A stretch of DNA of 64,000 nucleotides from Owenia fusiformis. Lineage: Eukaryota > Annelida > Polychaeta > Sabellida > Oweniidae. Shown one piece after another: positions 1 through 11,859 of the stretch (position 1 is the first letter of the stretch; each line of letters starts with the position of its first letter). The position numbers and the translations under genes were made by a program. The stretch lies in contig CAIIXF020000001.1 in assembly GCA_903813345.2 (NCBI GenBank), positions 1,426,001 to 1,490,000 of the forward strand. Direction: 5' to 3'. The notes beneath the pieces were generated by a model. The model worked only from the letters and a program-made list of their open reading frames with translations. It was not told the origin of the DNA and ran no database searches.

Positions 1-59
1 TTTTATTAGCTAATTAAAATTAAATAAAATTGAAAGGAAGTCCCATTTGAGAGTTACAC

Positions 60-310
60 ATATTTTGTCTTATTTAAATACAAACCCTAACGTGATATGT
101 TTTCATGAAATCCAATCCAAGGCTCAAGATACAACGAGTTAATTTAAGTGAAATCATAACGTGAAGACGGGTTTTTATGAATTTATTCATAAAATCCCAT
201 CCAAGGGTCAAGATAAAACGATAAAATGTCAGTGCAAATCCTAATGCGATGATATTTTTTCATGAATATTTTTATAAAATCTCATCCAAGGGTCAAGGTA
301 AAATTTTGGT
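60..310. repeat. Three diverged tandem copies of a short unit
   Basis: The phrase CATCCAAGGGTCAAG and its variants recur near 115, 190 and 284, each preceded by a TTTTCATGAA-like or TTTATGAA-like stretch. The period is roughly 75-95 bp. No coding potential is seen. Confidence 0.5.
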
Positions 311-419
311 TTTGATTTGATTAGTATTGGGTCACGTGAATGTCCATGTGATAGATCCATAAAAGGCTCAAATAGATATAAATATACGTAGTATAAATAT
401 TTACGCGTTTGCTGGTTAA

Positions 420-900
420 GGAGTTAACAATATACTAAGACAATTTAAGCTAATTAATAAGGAACACACAAATAAAAACAAATAACGCAATCATTACTAA
501 TAAGCCAAATGGTTTGCTCGTGAACACTAAATGCAAGGTATAATAGTAGAGTGTAGGTACACGCGTATAATGCTACTTAGCAAAACCTACAAGAAACATA
601 GATACATATACGCCTATTCATATGGCCTTCGCATTGTATCCATTCCGTTGCAATAATTCTTTCACAGTTCCTATGTTTATTGGATATACAAAATCAATCA
701 TATTAGAATGCGTTGGATGATGAATTGCAATATCTTGACCACTCATTGAGTGAACGTTTTCGATATCGCATATTTGTCGGGTCTCCTGGGGAGGGCAGTA
801 ACAACTTTTGTCGTTTGATTCCGAGGAGATCCAGAGGCACTGGTCAGACCATATTTCACTGAAACAATAACTGTAAAAAATTGGTATTTTTTATAAAACT
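420..900. other. Stretch without recognisable features
   Basis: AT-rich sequence with no long open frame, no RNA-gene boxes and no clear internal repeat. Confidence 0.5.
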
Positions 901-904
901 GAAA

Positions 905-1215
905 ATAATTGAAACTAAATTAATTCTTGTTCTTTATTTTATGCGTTCGAAAAATATAACGCCTTTATCTGATATCCGTCAGCATATTTTTTGCTCGTTC
1001 CTGTTGTTAATAGATTCGATCAAAGATTATCAATTATGGGTATTTGCTAATGTAACAGTACAACACGCCCATCAAGACATGTCATATCTCAATAATAAGT
1101 AGTCATCTTTTAATTTTGGTTCATTGTATATAGGAATATTCATTCAGAGTTAGTCCATGGTATGACTTCCGAATATGAAGGATCCGTAGCACACTATAGC
1201 GCAGCAACATTTGAA
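905..1215. repeat. Dispersed repeat, uninterrupted copy
   Basis: This stretch (from CCTTTATCTGATATCCGTC to the CACACTATAGCGCAGC phrase) matches 27240-27905. There the same sequence is split by a 430-bp element, so this copy keeps the empty site (around 1090). The TAGTCCATGGTATGA and CACACTATAGCGCAGC phrases also occur near 48825-48895 and, inverted, near 4870-4945. Confidence 0.6.
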
Positions 1216-1320
1216 GCAATATTTATGGAGGTGCATATGTCTTGATTCTTTTAAAATACCATTTGATGAAAAAACTTACGGCTTTCGGGTCGAAAAATGT
1301 CTTTCATCACAAGGGATCCA

Positions 1321-3490
1321 ACAAGGCATTAACATGACAAAATGTCACTACCTAGTTGCTCACCATAAATTCAAATCTGACTTAAGTCAGATTTGAATTT
1401 CTGAGAACTTGTAAAGTCAAATTTGAACTTTTGAAAAGATGTAGATGATTTTGAAAAAAAAATTGGGTCAATTTGAAGCAAGTTGAAAACAGACCTTTTT
1501 GACTTTTTTTGACCTTGAGAAGGTCATTAAAGGTCAAATGTCAAATCTAAAGTCAGATTTGAATTTCTTAGAACATGTAGATGATTTTGAAAAAAAAAAT
1601 TAGTCAATTTGAAGCAAGTTGAAAAAAGACCTTTTTGACCCTTTTTGACCTTTTTTAACCTTGAGGTGATTGAAGGTAAAATGTCAAATCTAAAGTCAAA
1701 TCTAAAGTCATATTTGAATTTCTGAGAACATGTAGATGATTTTGAAAAAAAATTTAGTCAATTTGAAGCAAGATGAAAAAATACCTTTTTGACCTTTTTT
1801 GACAAAGAGAAGGTCATTGAAGGTCAAATGTCAAATCTAAAGTCATATTTGAATTTCTGAGAACATGTAGATGATTTTGAAAAAAAATTTAGTCAATTTG
1901 AAGCAAGATGAAAAAATACCTTTTTGACCTTTTTTGACAAAGAGAAGGTCATTGAAGGTCAAATGTCAAATCTAAAGTCAGATTTGAATTTCTGAGAACA
2001 TGTAGATGATTTTGAAAAAAAAAATTAGTCAATTTGAAGCAAGTTGAAAAAAGACCTTTTTGACCCTTTTTGACCTTTTTTAACCTTGAGGTGATTGAAG
2101 GTAAAATGTCAAATCTAAAGTCAAATCTAAAGTCATATTTGAATTTCTGAGAACATGTAGATGATTTTGAAAAAAAATTTAGTCAATTTGAAGCAAGATG
2201 AAAAAATACCTTTTTGACCTTTTTTGACAAAGAGAAGGTCATTGAAGGTCAAATGTCAAATCTAAAGTCAGATTTGAATTTCTGAGAACATGTAGATGAT
2301 TTTGAAAAAAAAATTTAGTCAATTTGAAGCAAGTTGAAAAAAGACCTTTTTGACCTTTTTTGACTTTGTGAAGGTCATTGAAGGTCAAATGTGAAATCTT
2401 AAGTCAAATCTAAAGTCAAATCTAAAGTCAGATTTGAATTTCTGAGAACACGTAGATGATTTTGAACATTTTTTTTAGTCAATTTGAAGCAAGTCGAAAA
2501 CAGACCTTTTTGACCTTTTTTGACCTTGAGAAGGTCATTGAAGGTCAAATGTCAAATCTTACGTCAAATCTTAAGTCAGATTTGAATTTCTGAGAACACG
2601 TAGATGATTTTGAAAAAAAAATTTAGTCAATTTGAAGCAAGTTGAAAACAGACCTTTTTGACCTTTTTTGACCTCGAAAAGGTCATTGAAGGTCAAATGT
2701 CAAATCTAAAGTCAGATTTGAATTTCTGAGAACATGTAGATGATTTTGAAAAAAAAAATTAGTCAATTTGAAGCAAGTTGAAAAAAGACCTTTTTGACCT
2801 TTTTTGACTTTGAGAAGGTCATTGAAGGTCAAATGTCAAATCTTAAGTCAAATCTAAAGTCAGATTTGAATTTCTGAGAACACGTAGATGATTTTGAAAA
2901 TTTTTTTTAGTCAATTTGAAGCAAGTTGAAAACAGACCTTTTTGACCTTTTTTGACCTTGAGAAGGTCATTGAAGGTCAAATGTCAAATCTTAAGTCAAA
3001 TCTTAAGTCAGATTTGAATTTCTGAGAACATGTAGATGATTTTGAAAAAAAAATTTAGTCAATTTCAAGCAAGTTGAAAACAGACCTTTTTGACCTTTTT
3101 TGACCTTGAGAAGGTCATTGAAGGTCAAATGTCAAATCTTAAGTCAGATTTGAAGGTCAAATGTCAAATCTAAAGTCAGATTTGAATTTCTGAGAACATG
3201 TAGATGATTTTGAAAAAAAATTTAGTCAATGTGAAGCAAGTTGAAAAAAGACCTTTTTGACCTTGAGAAGGTCATTGAAGGTCAAATGTCAAATCTAAAG
3301 TCAGATTTGAACTTCTGAGAACATGTAGATGATTTAGAAAAAAATTGAAGTCAGTCTAAACAGTATTTGTTAAGTTATAGGAAGTTGTAAGAAATTGTTA
3401 CAGACGCCGGACGCCAACCGCCGGACGCCAACCGCCGTCGCAAAAAAACGGAGACCATAACAAAATGTCACCACTTTTGGTGGTGACATA
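1321..3490 (+). repeat. Satellite-cored repetitive element, copy 1
   Basis: A left leader (from ACAAGGCATTAACATGAC), about 14 tandem monomers of 135-160 bp from about 1370 to 3345, and a right tail with GACGCCGGACGCC-type GC-rich direct repeats. It ends in a hairpin. Each monomer has a run of seven to nine A, and a TGACCT/AGGTCA cluster. The leader carries ATGTCACYACC and the tail ends GTGGTGACAT, so the element also has short terminal inverted repeats. Tandem cores inside MITE-like or Helitron-like elements are known from bivalves. Which class this is cannot be settled, because no target duplication was identified. Confidence 0.75.
3465..3489. other. Terminal hairpin of satellite element copy 1
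   Basis: ATGTCACCAC and GTGGTGACAT are perfect 10-bp inverted arms around a TTTTG loop at the right end of the element. The same hairpin ends copy 2 at 6627-6651. Confidence 0.75.
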
Positions 3491-3719
3491 AAAACGTAAA
3501 TATTTTGATTCGAACTTTTATACATTTTATAAGACTCTGGGAATATATTAGTTTTCTTACCATTTAAAACATTTTATTACCAGATGTTTTCCATATAATC
3601 GCAAGGGGTCAAACAACAAATTATTGTTCATGTTTTATAGAACATAATACAATAATAAATAGGTACGATTTATATCAAATTAAATGTTACAGAGATATTG
3701 GAATGTTCATATATTCCAA

Positions 3720-4960
3720 GGGCATGTCTAATAATCAATTAGAGTTATATGCAATCGAACGCCTTACAATTCTTCCTCGGCGTTACTGCTGGCTATCATC
3801 AAGTTTTTTGATGGTTGTTTCTTCTTTGACCTTACCGATGGATATAAGCAGATTTTAGGAAGATAATGATAACCATTTTTCTCAATTATTCAGGATTTCG
3901 ACCAAGTATTGGTGTTTTTTTATAAGCAACTGAGCTATATCTAACTACGAGAAATATAATTTCCAGCTGTAGTCCCAATTAGGCAAGGAAGAGCAATAGG
4001 CTCTCCTTTATTTTTGAATGTTCACTGCTGAATAAATAGAGGATATCCTATGATTTATGAGTGATATGATTTTTATCCACGAATGGATATGATATCTGCA
4101 CGAGCGAGCGTAGCGAGAGAGTGCAGATATCAATATCCATGAGTGGATTAAAATCATATCACGAGTAAATCATAGGATGTTCTTTTTATTCCATAGTTAA
4201 AGTAATCATCAGAATCGTCGGAAATTAAGTTATTTAATTCGAATTTCCAAACGATCCGGCGATGTTGACACTTAGCCTCGTTTTGAGTCTGAAGTAGCAA
4301 AAATCCATAAACCATCGCATACGACGTCGTATGTCATGGTTAAAAAACCGTATGTTACGGTTAAGTGAAAATTTGTCAAAAATATCATATTTTACCACTG
4401 ATTACAAAAATACCGTTTTTATTTTCACATGTTATCCTATGAATATCATGCTAACTATGGAATAAAAGTCAATATCTCAAAACGTATTGAGACCCATTTT
4501 GTGAAAAACTAACATAATTTAAGCATTTGTCATTCTAATATAAAAGTGATTAATTTCTAGCATTAATCTTATTAATACCTGAGAAACAATACAAAACGTC
4601 GATGCACTGATTACATAATGTTTTGGTATTGATAAGAAAAATAACCTCAAACGTATAGCTTAGAAACCTAGATCATATATTTAAAATATTTTTGTATTAT
4701 TTGCTGTTGCATTGTGTTCTCCAAACTGTGAAAAATTGGGATTTTATTTTTGGGTAATTTTTTGACCTCTGTTAATGGCAGGCATAATTCACCCTAAAAG
4801 CCGGAAGTATATTAAATGGTTATAATAAAAATTATTAGGGAACATATGTAGGTATGTTAATGTAAGGTCAAATATCGCTGCGCTATAGTGTGCTACCATC
4901 TCCTTTATTAGACGTCCTAGATATTTCATACCATGGACTAAGTGTGATGAAAGCATTGTA
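3720..4960 (-). repeat. Dispersed repeat, inverted relative to 48780-49200
   Basis: Segments at 3760-3985 and 4770-4945 match, in reverse complement, the interior of the foldback element at 48018-49464 (for example the TAAGCAACTGAGCTATATCTAA phrase region and the CTATAGCGCAGC phrase). The middle (about 3985-4770) is absent from that copy and contains the palindrome described separately, so it is probably an insertion. Confidence 0.6.
4030..4191. mobile_element. Foldback MITE (palindrome)
   Basis: Left arm ATCCTATGATTTATGAGTGA... and right arm ...ATCACGAGTAAATCATAGGAT are near-perfect inverted repeats. The loop is GAGCGAGCGTAGCGAGAGA, flanked by TGCAC/GTGCA. Nearby TTATTCCATAGTTA (4186) and TAACTATGGAATAA (4454) form a second inverted pair, so this may be part of a slightly larger element. 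Confidence 0.7.
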
Positions 4961-5209
4961 TACTCCTCAAAAAAAGTTAAGGACCAGTGGTTTTCCTCAT
5001 AGGTTTACATGTTAACCCCCATATTTGTTTGAACGACTATTTTCTAAGCGGGGAACAAAAGAAATCCAAATAAAGTAAATAAATCTGTATCTTGATTATA
5101 TTCCCTATAAAGTCCGCAACGTTTCAATGTTATATGCATTGGGTCAAAATTTGATGTCAAAATTGATGAATTTCATGAAATTTAACAAAAATGGCAGATC
5201 CCATGTTAA

Positions 5210-6652
5210 ACAAGGCATTAACATGACAAAATGTCACCACCTAGTTGCTCACAATATTATGAGTTCAAACTTAAGTCAGATTTGAATTTCTGAGAACTTG
5301 TAAAGTCAAATTTGAACTTCTGAAAAGATGTAGATGTAGATGATTTTGAAAAAAAAATTTGGTCAATTTGAAGCAAGTTGAAAAAATACCTTTTTGACCT
5401 TTTTTGACCTTGAGAAGGTCATTAAAGGTCAAATGTCAAATCTAAAGTCAGATTTGAATTTCTGAGAACATGTAGATGATTTTGAAAAAAAAATTTAGTC
5501 AATTTGAAGCAAGTTGAAAAAAGACCTTTTTGACCTTTTTTGACTTTGAGAAGGTCATTGAAGGTCAAATCTCAAATCTTAAGTCAAATCTAAAGTCAGA
5601 TTTGAATTTCTGAGAACACGTAGATGATTTTGAAATTTTTTTAGTCAATTTGAAGCACGTTGAAAACAGACCTTTTTGACCTTTTTTGACCTTGAGAAGG
5701 TCATTGAAGGTCAAATGTCAAATCTAAAGTCAGATTTGAATTTTTGAGAACATGTAGATGATTTTGAAAAAAAGATTTAGTCAATTTGAAGCAAGTTGAA
5801 AAAAGACCTTTTTGACCTTTTTTGACTTTGAGAAGGTCATTGAAGGTCAAATGTCAAATCTTAAGTCAAATCTAAAGTCAGATTTGAATTTCTGAGAACA
5901 CGTAGATGGTTTTGAAATTTTTTTTTAGTCAATTTGAAGCAAGTTGAAAACAGACCTTTTTGACCTTTTTTGACCTTGAGAAGGTCATTGAAGGTCAAAT
6001 GTCAAATCTTAAGTCAGATTTGAATTTCTGAGAACACGTAGATGATTTTGAAAAAAAATTTAGTCAATTTGAAGCAAGTTGAAAACAGACCTTTTTGACC
6101 TTTTTTGACCTTGAGAAGGTCATTGAAGGTCAAATGTCAAATCTTAAGTCAGATTTGAATTTCTGAGAACATGTAGATGATTTTGAAAAAAAAATTTAGC
6201 CAATTTGAAGCAAGTTGAAAAAAGACCTTTTTGACCTTTTTTGACCTTGAGAAGGTCATTGAAGGTCAAATGTCAAATCTAAAGTCAGATTTGAAGGTCA
6301 AATGTCAAATCTAAAGTCAGATTTGAATTTCTGAGAACATGTAGATGATTTTGAAAAAAGATTTAGTCAATGTGAAGCAAGTTGAAAAAAGACCTTTTTT
6401 ACCTTGAGAAGGTCATTGAAGGTCAAATGTCAAATCTAAAGTCAGATTTGAACTTCTGAGAACATGTAGATGATTTAGAAAAATATTGAAGTCAGTCTAA
6501 ACAGTATTTGTTAAGTTATAGGAAGTTGTAAGAAATTGTTACAGACGCCGGACGCCAACCGCCAGACGCCGGACGCCAACCACCAACCGCCGGACGCCGT
6601 CACAAAAAAACGGAGACCATAACAATATGTCACCACTTTTGGTGGTGACATA
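5210..6652 (+). repeat. Satellite-cored repetitive element, copy 2
   Basis: Same leader, monomer family, GC-rich tail and terminal hairpin as copy 1, in the same orientation and about 1.7 kb downstream. It holds about nine monomers (5265-6480). The tail adds an extra GACGCCGGACGCC-type unit relative to copy 1. Confidence 0.75.
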
Positions 6653-6659
6653 ACAAATG

Positions 6660-7860
6660 GGGAATGGTTGGGTTGCCATAAGTCATATGAGGAACGATCC
6701 ATCCATCCGATTGCTCTCAAAATTGAAATTGTAAGAGATAATTAAATTTGCTAAATTGTCCACAAAAATATTATTTAATTGTCCAGGCTTTACAAAAGTT
6801 AATGGTTTCAAATTCAATAATTTTTTAATGATCCTCTTATTGAAATAACACAGGTGGTTCAGTGAGGTGGTCAAAATTACTTTAACGCTCCGTATCGCTA
6901 ATTTTAACAACATAAGCGAGACATTTAGCATGTAAAATGTAAAATCATTCAATTTTCTACTTAAAAAGTATTTTTAATAAAAGTTTTACTGAATAGATAT
7001 TCCAAAATCTGAGTTGCCCCTAAGCAACCATTCACTCGAAGACAGAGCCAGAAACCCCTCCTTCGAGGAAGAATTACATAACGCACAAACAAACTTGTCT
7101 GTTCTGCTTACTCTGTATTATTTTACTGTTACTGGTACAATTGATGATACACAACACATTTAATGCTTGACCATTTTACTGTCTGAATCATGAATAGAAT
7201 TAAAATTTGGCCTGAAGTGCCTATCTAAACTTGAATAACCACAGCAATACTTGCATTTAACCTTCTACAAAATAGACATGCAGAATGTCCAAGTATGTCA
7301 GTAACTTCTTAATCTATATTGATGGGTCGTTTTCAAACAATTGTTCTAAAATCATAAAATTACCTGAATCTATCACAGTTGAACACTCTTTGTCAGCCAT
7401 ATTTCTTTTGGTTTAAAAAGAGCGGGAATCTTTAACCATGGGCAACTCTAGTTGAAAGCCCATGCTTTAACCAATCATTGATGACCATGCAAATACCATG
7501 CAATATTGCATGGACATGCATGGATGCCAATCTCTTTATGCTATAAGTGAAACCAAGTGCCAACATTGCGTTGTGAGCATATGATTTTCACTGCGATTGT
7601 AAATGAATAGTTCGCAGTCGCAGACACTCCGACATCGCACGATGGTCGCAATGACTGCGACGTCGCAGTTACTGCGATACGTTGATGAAAGACCCCTCAG
7701 GTCAAGTATGGTCTAATGATTTAGCGGTTAATTGATCATGGAGTGCCTTCTGCAAGAGTTACTCAGGCCGAATGATATCCAAATGAGAACACCGTGGTTC
7801 CAGACAGTTTGAGCCCCTCCATGTATAGCAAGGGCCATACAAAAATTTCTTCTCTCCATA
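6660..7860. other. Anonymous AT-rich stretch
   Basis: No supported gene. Around 7610-7680 there is a small CpG-rich patch with repeated TCGCAG/CTGCGA words, including the palindrome CTGCGACGTCGCAG. Confidence 0.45.
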
Positions 7861-8429
7861 TAAAGACATTTAGACAGGTTCCAATTTCAGAATATCTCAA
7901 GGGAAAGGGTTTTTGAGGCATTTTTTAGAAAAAGCAACAGACCTATTTCTTCTGGATCAGTTTTTCATGCTGATAAAGATATTAAAAGATGACAGCTCAA
8001 CGGGGTGGTCATGACACTGAATTTTAGCGTTTTTACCCCCCTAGGAAAATATTCTAGGGGGTACTATGAAACTAGTTCATAACTCAAAGGATATATAAAC
8101 TATTGTTCTGAGTTCTACAGCATACATTGTTAGTACAGAGATGAATACTACCCTAAAGTTATAGGTTGATATCTTTGTTGGTTTCGGAAAAATACAATTA
8201 ATTAGAAAAAAATATGCAATTTTTGTCATTTTTTCTTGCTTATTTTATATTTGTAGCTTCAAGCAAAATATGATAACTTAAACAGCTCAAAGTAGTATTC
8301 TAACAACATTCCTAAGCTATGTGTGATATTGTAATACATCTATTATAGTGATGAATCCAAATTTCTAATTTTAATATGACTTTATAGTGCCCTACCCCTG
8401 GTAAATAGAAGAAAGTTGGTGAAGTTTTC

Positions 8430-10140
8430 TTCTGGTTTTATAACATTTTATTGTCTTCTTAGTTGAAGATACAATCAATTCTGTCAGTTAACCATGAGAA
8501 GCTTTACAATGGTTAACTATTCCCATGAATAGAGGGTTGGGACCTCAAAAATACTGCTAAGTGGCATCCTTGGGCAACCCTCTTCAGAGCATTTTCCTTA
8601 TACTCCGATAAAATCTGCAGGGGATACTATAAGAAACCTATATATCTAAGATACTAATGAAGATACTGAATTCAAATTTTCAGGATTTGGTCCTGGTATG
8701 ATAGGTAATCTGTATGACAAAAAGAAAAAACTCTGTTGCCATAGTAACAAGAATACGACACTATTTGTTTCCTAAGAAATGTGTTTTAAGAGGTTTTGTC
8801 ATTCTCTTCATATTTTTAATTCTAAATATGTCTACAATGTGGGATGATTAAAATTATGGTAAAGTAATCTTTTCTTTTGTTCTATTGTTCTCTAAAACAG
8901 AAGTTGCTAGGGCGACACATAGATCATAGAAAAAATCCTGAGATGATCACTCTATTTGTCAGGAAATTGAAATGGAAACTGAAAAATGAGTTTCTTCCTA
9001 CTGAATAGCAATTTGGTAGACCATGGCTGACACGCACAAGAGAAAACGTCTATCAGTTCTATGTCATTTTGTTGTTATTTTTATTTATTTATCGTGCTCT
9101 GGGACTTATAACACCTAATGCTGAATCTTTCCCAACTGCAAAGGAAGGCAAGATTTTAATAATGAACATTCATATATCTCAACAAATATGGCCTAAGATT
9201 TGGACAATGATGATGAAACTCTGAGGGAAAATTAGACGAAACATTAATGTGAGTGGTCCAAAAATAACACTTACATGTTTTGAAAAAGCTATGCTCTCGG
9301 GTGAATCAGTGCTCATTTAAGGATAGTCTGAATCCGGTGAATTTTTTAACCTAATTGTACCCCTCCCCCAAAACCCCCAAATTTTGACAATTGTCGAAAA
9401 ATGGCAAACAACAATTAAACAAACATCATTAAAGTTCAATATGGCTATTTCGCTTCTATGTCATAATGATATGGTACGATCTCAGGTCAATCAATAAAGT
9501 TCACAAGTGACACTCTATCTTATGAAGAAAATATTATTGTATTTGAAGAGATGACAAAAATTTGGTGGAAATAATTTTGTCACTCCTGATTTGACTTGGA
9601 AAGGTTCAGGTAAGTAATCACAAACAATTTCAGACAGTTATATCTTTGATTATGACTATTTTCTGACCATGAAGACAGGTATACAGGGATAATAAAGTCA
9701 ATCGGACTCCGAGATATTTCACTAGCAATCAACCCATCAATATATTTTTTCAAAGTTGTTGACCTCATTTTCACCAAAAATGACATCATTTTAACAATGT
9801 TAACAATTCGGTGTCTTTAAAGTCCCTGGAGCAATCCACTTTTCTTCTTAGGAAATAGAACATGTCTCAAAGCATATTCTAATTATGCATTCAACAATAT
9901 AATTAAAGGTTGCATCTTTGGTAAAAATTAGGTCAACATTTTTAGTAAAAAGTATGTTGATTGGGCCATTCCCTTTAATATCACTTAGGTCTGATTTGAA
10001 TCATAATATTTACTTTTCTTGAAGATAATGAATAGATCTAAAAGATACACCCATGTTCATGGTCAGAAAATATTCATAATTCAAGTTAGAATTGTCTGAA
10101 GTTGTTTGCGATAACCTACATGCTCCTTTATAACATTATT
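8430..10140. other. Interior of the IR1 inverted repeat, left part
   Basis: AT-rich sequence lacking any open frame with protein-like composition. No RNA gene or internal repeat is evident. Confidence 0.4.
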
Positions 10141-10149
10141 ATGTAAATA

Positions 10150-10997
10150 CAGTAGAACCTGTGTAAGTGGAACACTCTCCGTTCTGCCACAAAGCGTTCC
10201 ATTTAGAAGGTGTTCCACTTATGGAGGTTTTGGGTTCGCAGGGAACATACAAGATCAAATATAGGATTTATATGTATCATTGAAAATATGATTCTCCCTT
10301 CATTACAGGGCAGGTATATACCATTAATAATCCATTTATTTTACTCAAAAAGGAATCTGACATTCTTAATCCTCCTCATTCTGCCAAAAATGTTTTCTGA
10401 CATTCTTAATCCTCCTAATTGTGCCAGTCTCGGGTACAAAGATTAGGCAATTAAGTTTTAAAGACTTGTTCCTACTGCTAATAATTCAATTGTTTTTAAA
10501 TGACATTTTTAATCTTACTTATTAAGTTTGAAACAAACAGCAAGGGATATTAATTAGTGGTAGCATCACGTGTCCAGTTCTACAGGAGGTTAATCCAATT
10601 TTCTGAATGATAATCTTATGAAATCCTAATTTGCTGATTATCAAATTAATTATTAGTTGCATCACATGTTGACCTCTACAGGAGGTTAATCCATTAAAAT
10701 CCATTAAAGTCCTAATTTGCCAATTATCACAGTATTACCTGTTTTCATACCCAGATATCATTGAAGGAGATTAATTCTGTTTACATATATCAATATTGAA
10801 ACCTATGGAAATTGACTGTTCCACTTAGCAGGTTAATTTTTCAATATGGGGTGTTCACTGTTCAAGTTTGGAGGTGTTCCACATACAGAGGTTCAATTAA
10901 CATTAAGTCAATGGGTTTTTAAAACAGGACTTTGAAAAGGCGTTCCACTTGGGAGGTGTTCCACTTACAGAGGTGTTCCACTTAGCAGGTTCTACTG
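10150..10997. mobile_element. Non-autonomous Tc1/pogo-like element with TA duplication
   Basis: The ends CAGTAGAACCTG and, inverted, CAGGTTCTACTG are flanked by TA on both sides (10148-10149 and 10998-10999). Inside both ends GTGTTCCACTT/AAGTGGAACAC words are repeated, as in subterminal transposase-binding repeats. Length 848 bp. It has no transposase. TA duplication and CAGTAGAACC-type termini fit the Tc1/mariner/pogo group. Confidence 0.75.
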
Positions 10998-11859
10998 TAC
11001 ATTACTTGTGCATGATGACCACCATAGTCTAGTTGCTCAAATGAGATCAATTGATGATGATGATAATGTTTAGACTTTATGTCAATGTCCAGACTGTATG
11101 CCAACCTCTCTAGTATGTGATTACACTAGATTTCATTATGATACATGTACTAAATTGAAAACTTAATTACATATAAAATATCTTAAGTCCTATATTCTAG
11201 TAATAAATGAATTAGAATGTCACCTAACATTTGATGATGGTATGAATTTATTGATTTGGTGTCTATCAATACACGTTTCTAACTTAATGCTGCAAAATGA
11301 TAAAATTCACCACATCCACTTTCTTCAATTTTCCAGGGGTAGGGCACTATAAAGTCATATTAAAATTACAAAATAGTACTTCATAACTAAAATAGATGTA
11401 TTACAATACCACACATAGCTTGGAAATGTTTTTAGAATACTACTATGAGCTGTTAAAGCTGTCATATTGTGCTTGAAGCTACAAATATAAAATTGGCAAG
11501 ACAAAAATTGCGTATATTTTTCCTGTTTTTTGTATTTTTCTGAGACCAATAAGGGTATCAATCTATAACTTTAGGATAGTATTCATATTTGTACTAGCAA
11601 TGTATGGTGTACAACTCAGAACAATAGCTCATATATCCTTTGAGTTATGAACTAGTTTCATAGTACCCCCTAGAATATTTTCCTAGGGGGGTAAAAATGC
11701 CAAAATTTAGTGTCGTGACCACCCCGTTAAGCTGTCATCTTTTAATATCTTTATCAGCATGAAAAACTGATCTAGTAAAAATAGGTCTGTTGCTTTTTCT
11801 AAAAAATGCCTCAAAAACTTGAATTATTTGAATTGGAACCTGTCTAATTGTGAGGGCCT

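Larger units (their letters stand above)
7868..11853. mobile_element. Long inverted repeat, about 555-bp arms (IR1)
   Basis: About 555 bp at 7868-8425 reappear in reverse complement at 11300-11853. Landmarks on both arms are TTAGACAGGTTCCAA (outer), AAAAAGCAACAGACCTATTT, CCTAGGAAAATATTCTAGG, and TATAGTGCCCTACCCCTGG (inner). The arms are diverged but collinear. No transposase is seen between them and no clear target duplication was found. It is either one 4-kb non-autonomous long-TIR element or two opposed copies of a dispersed repeat. Confidence 0.65.
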
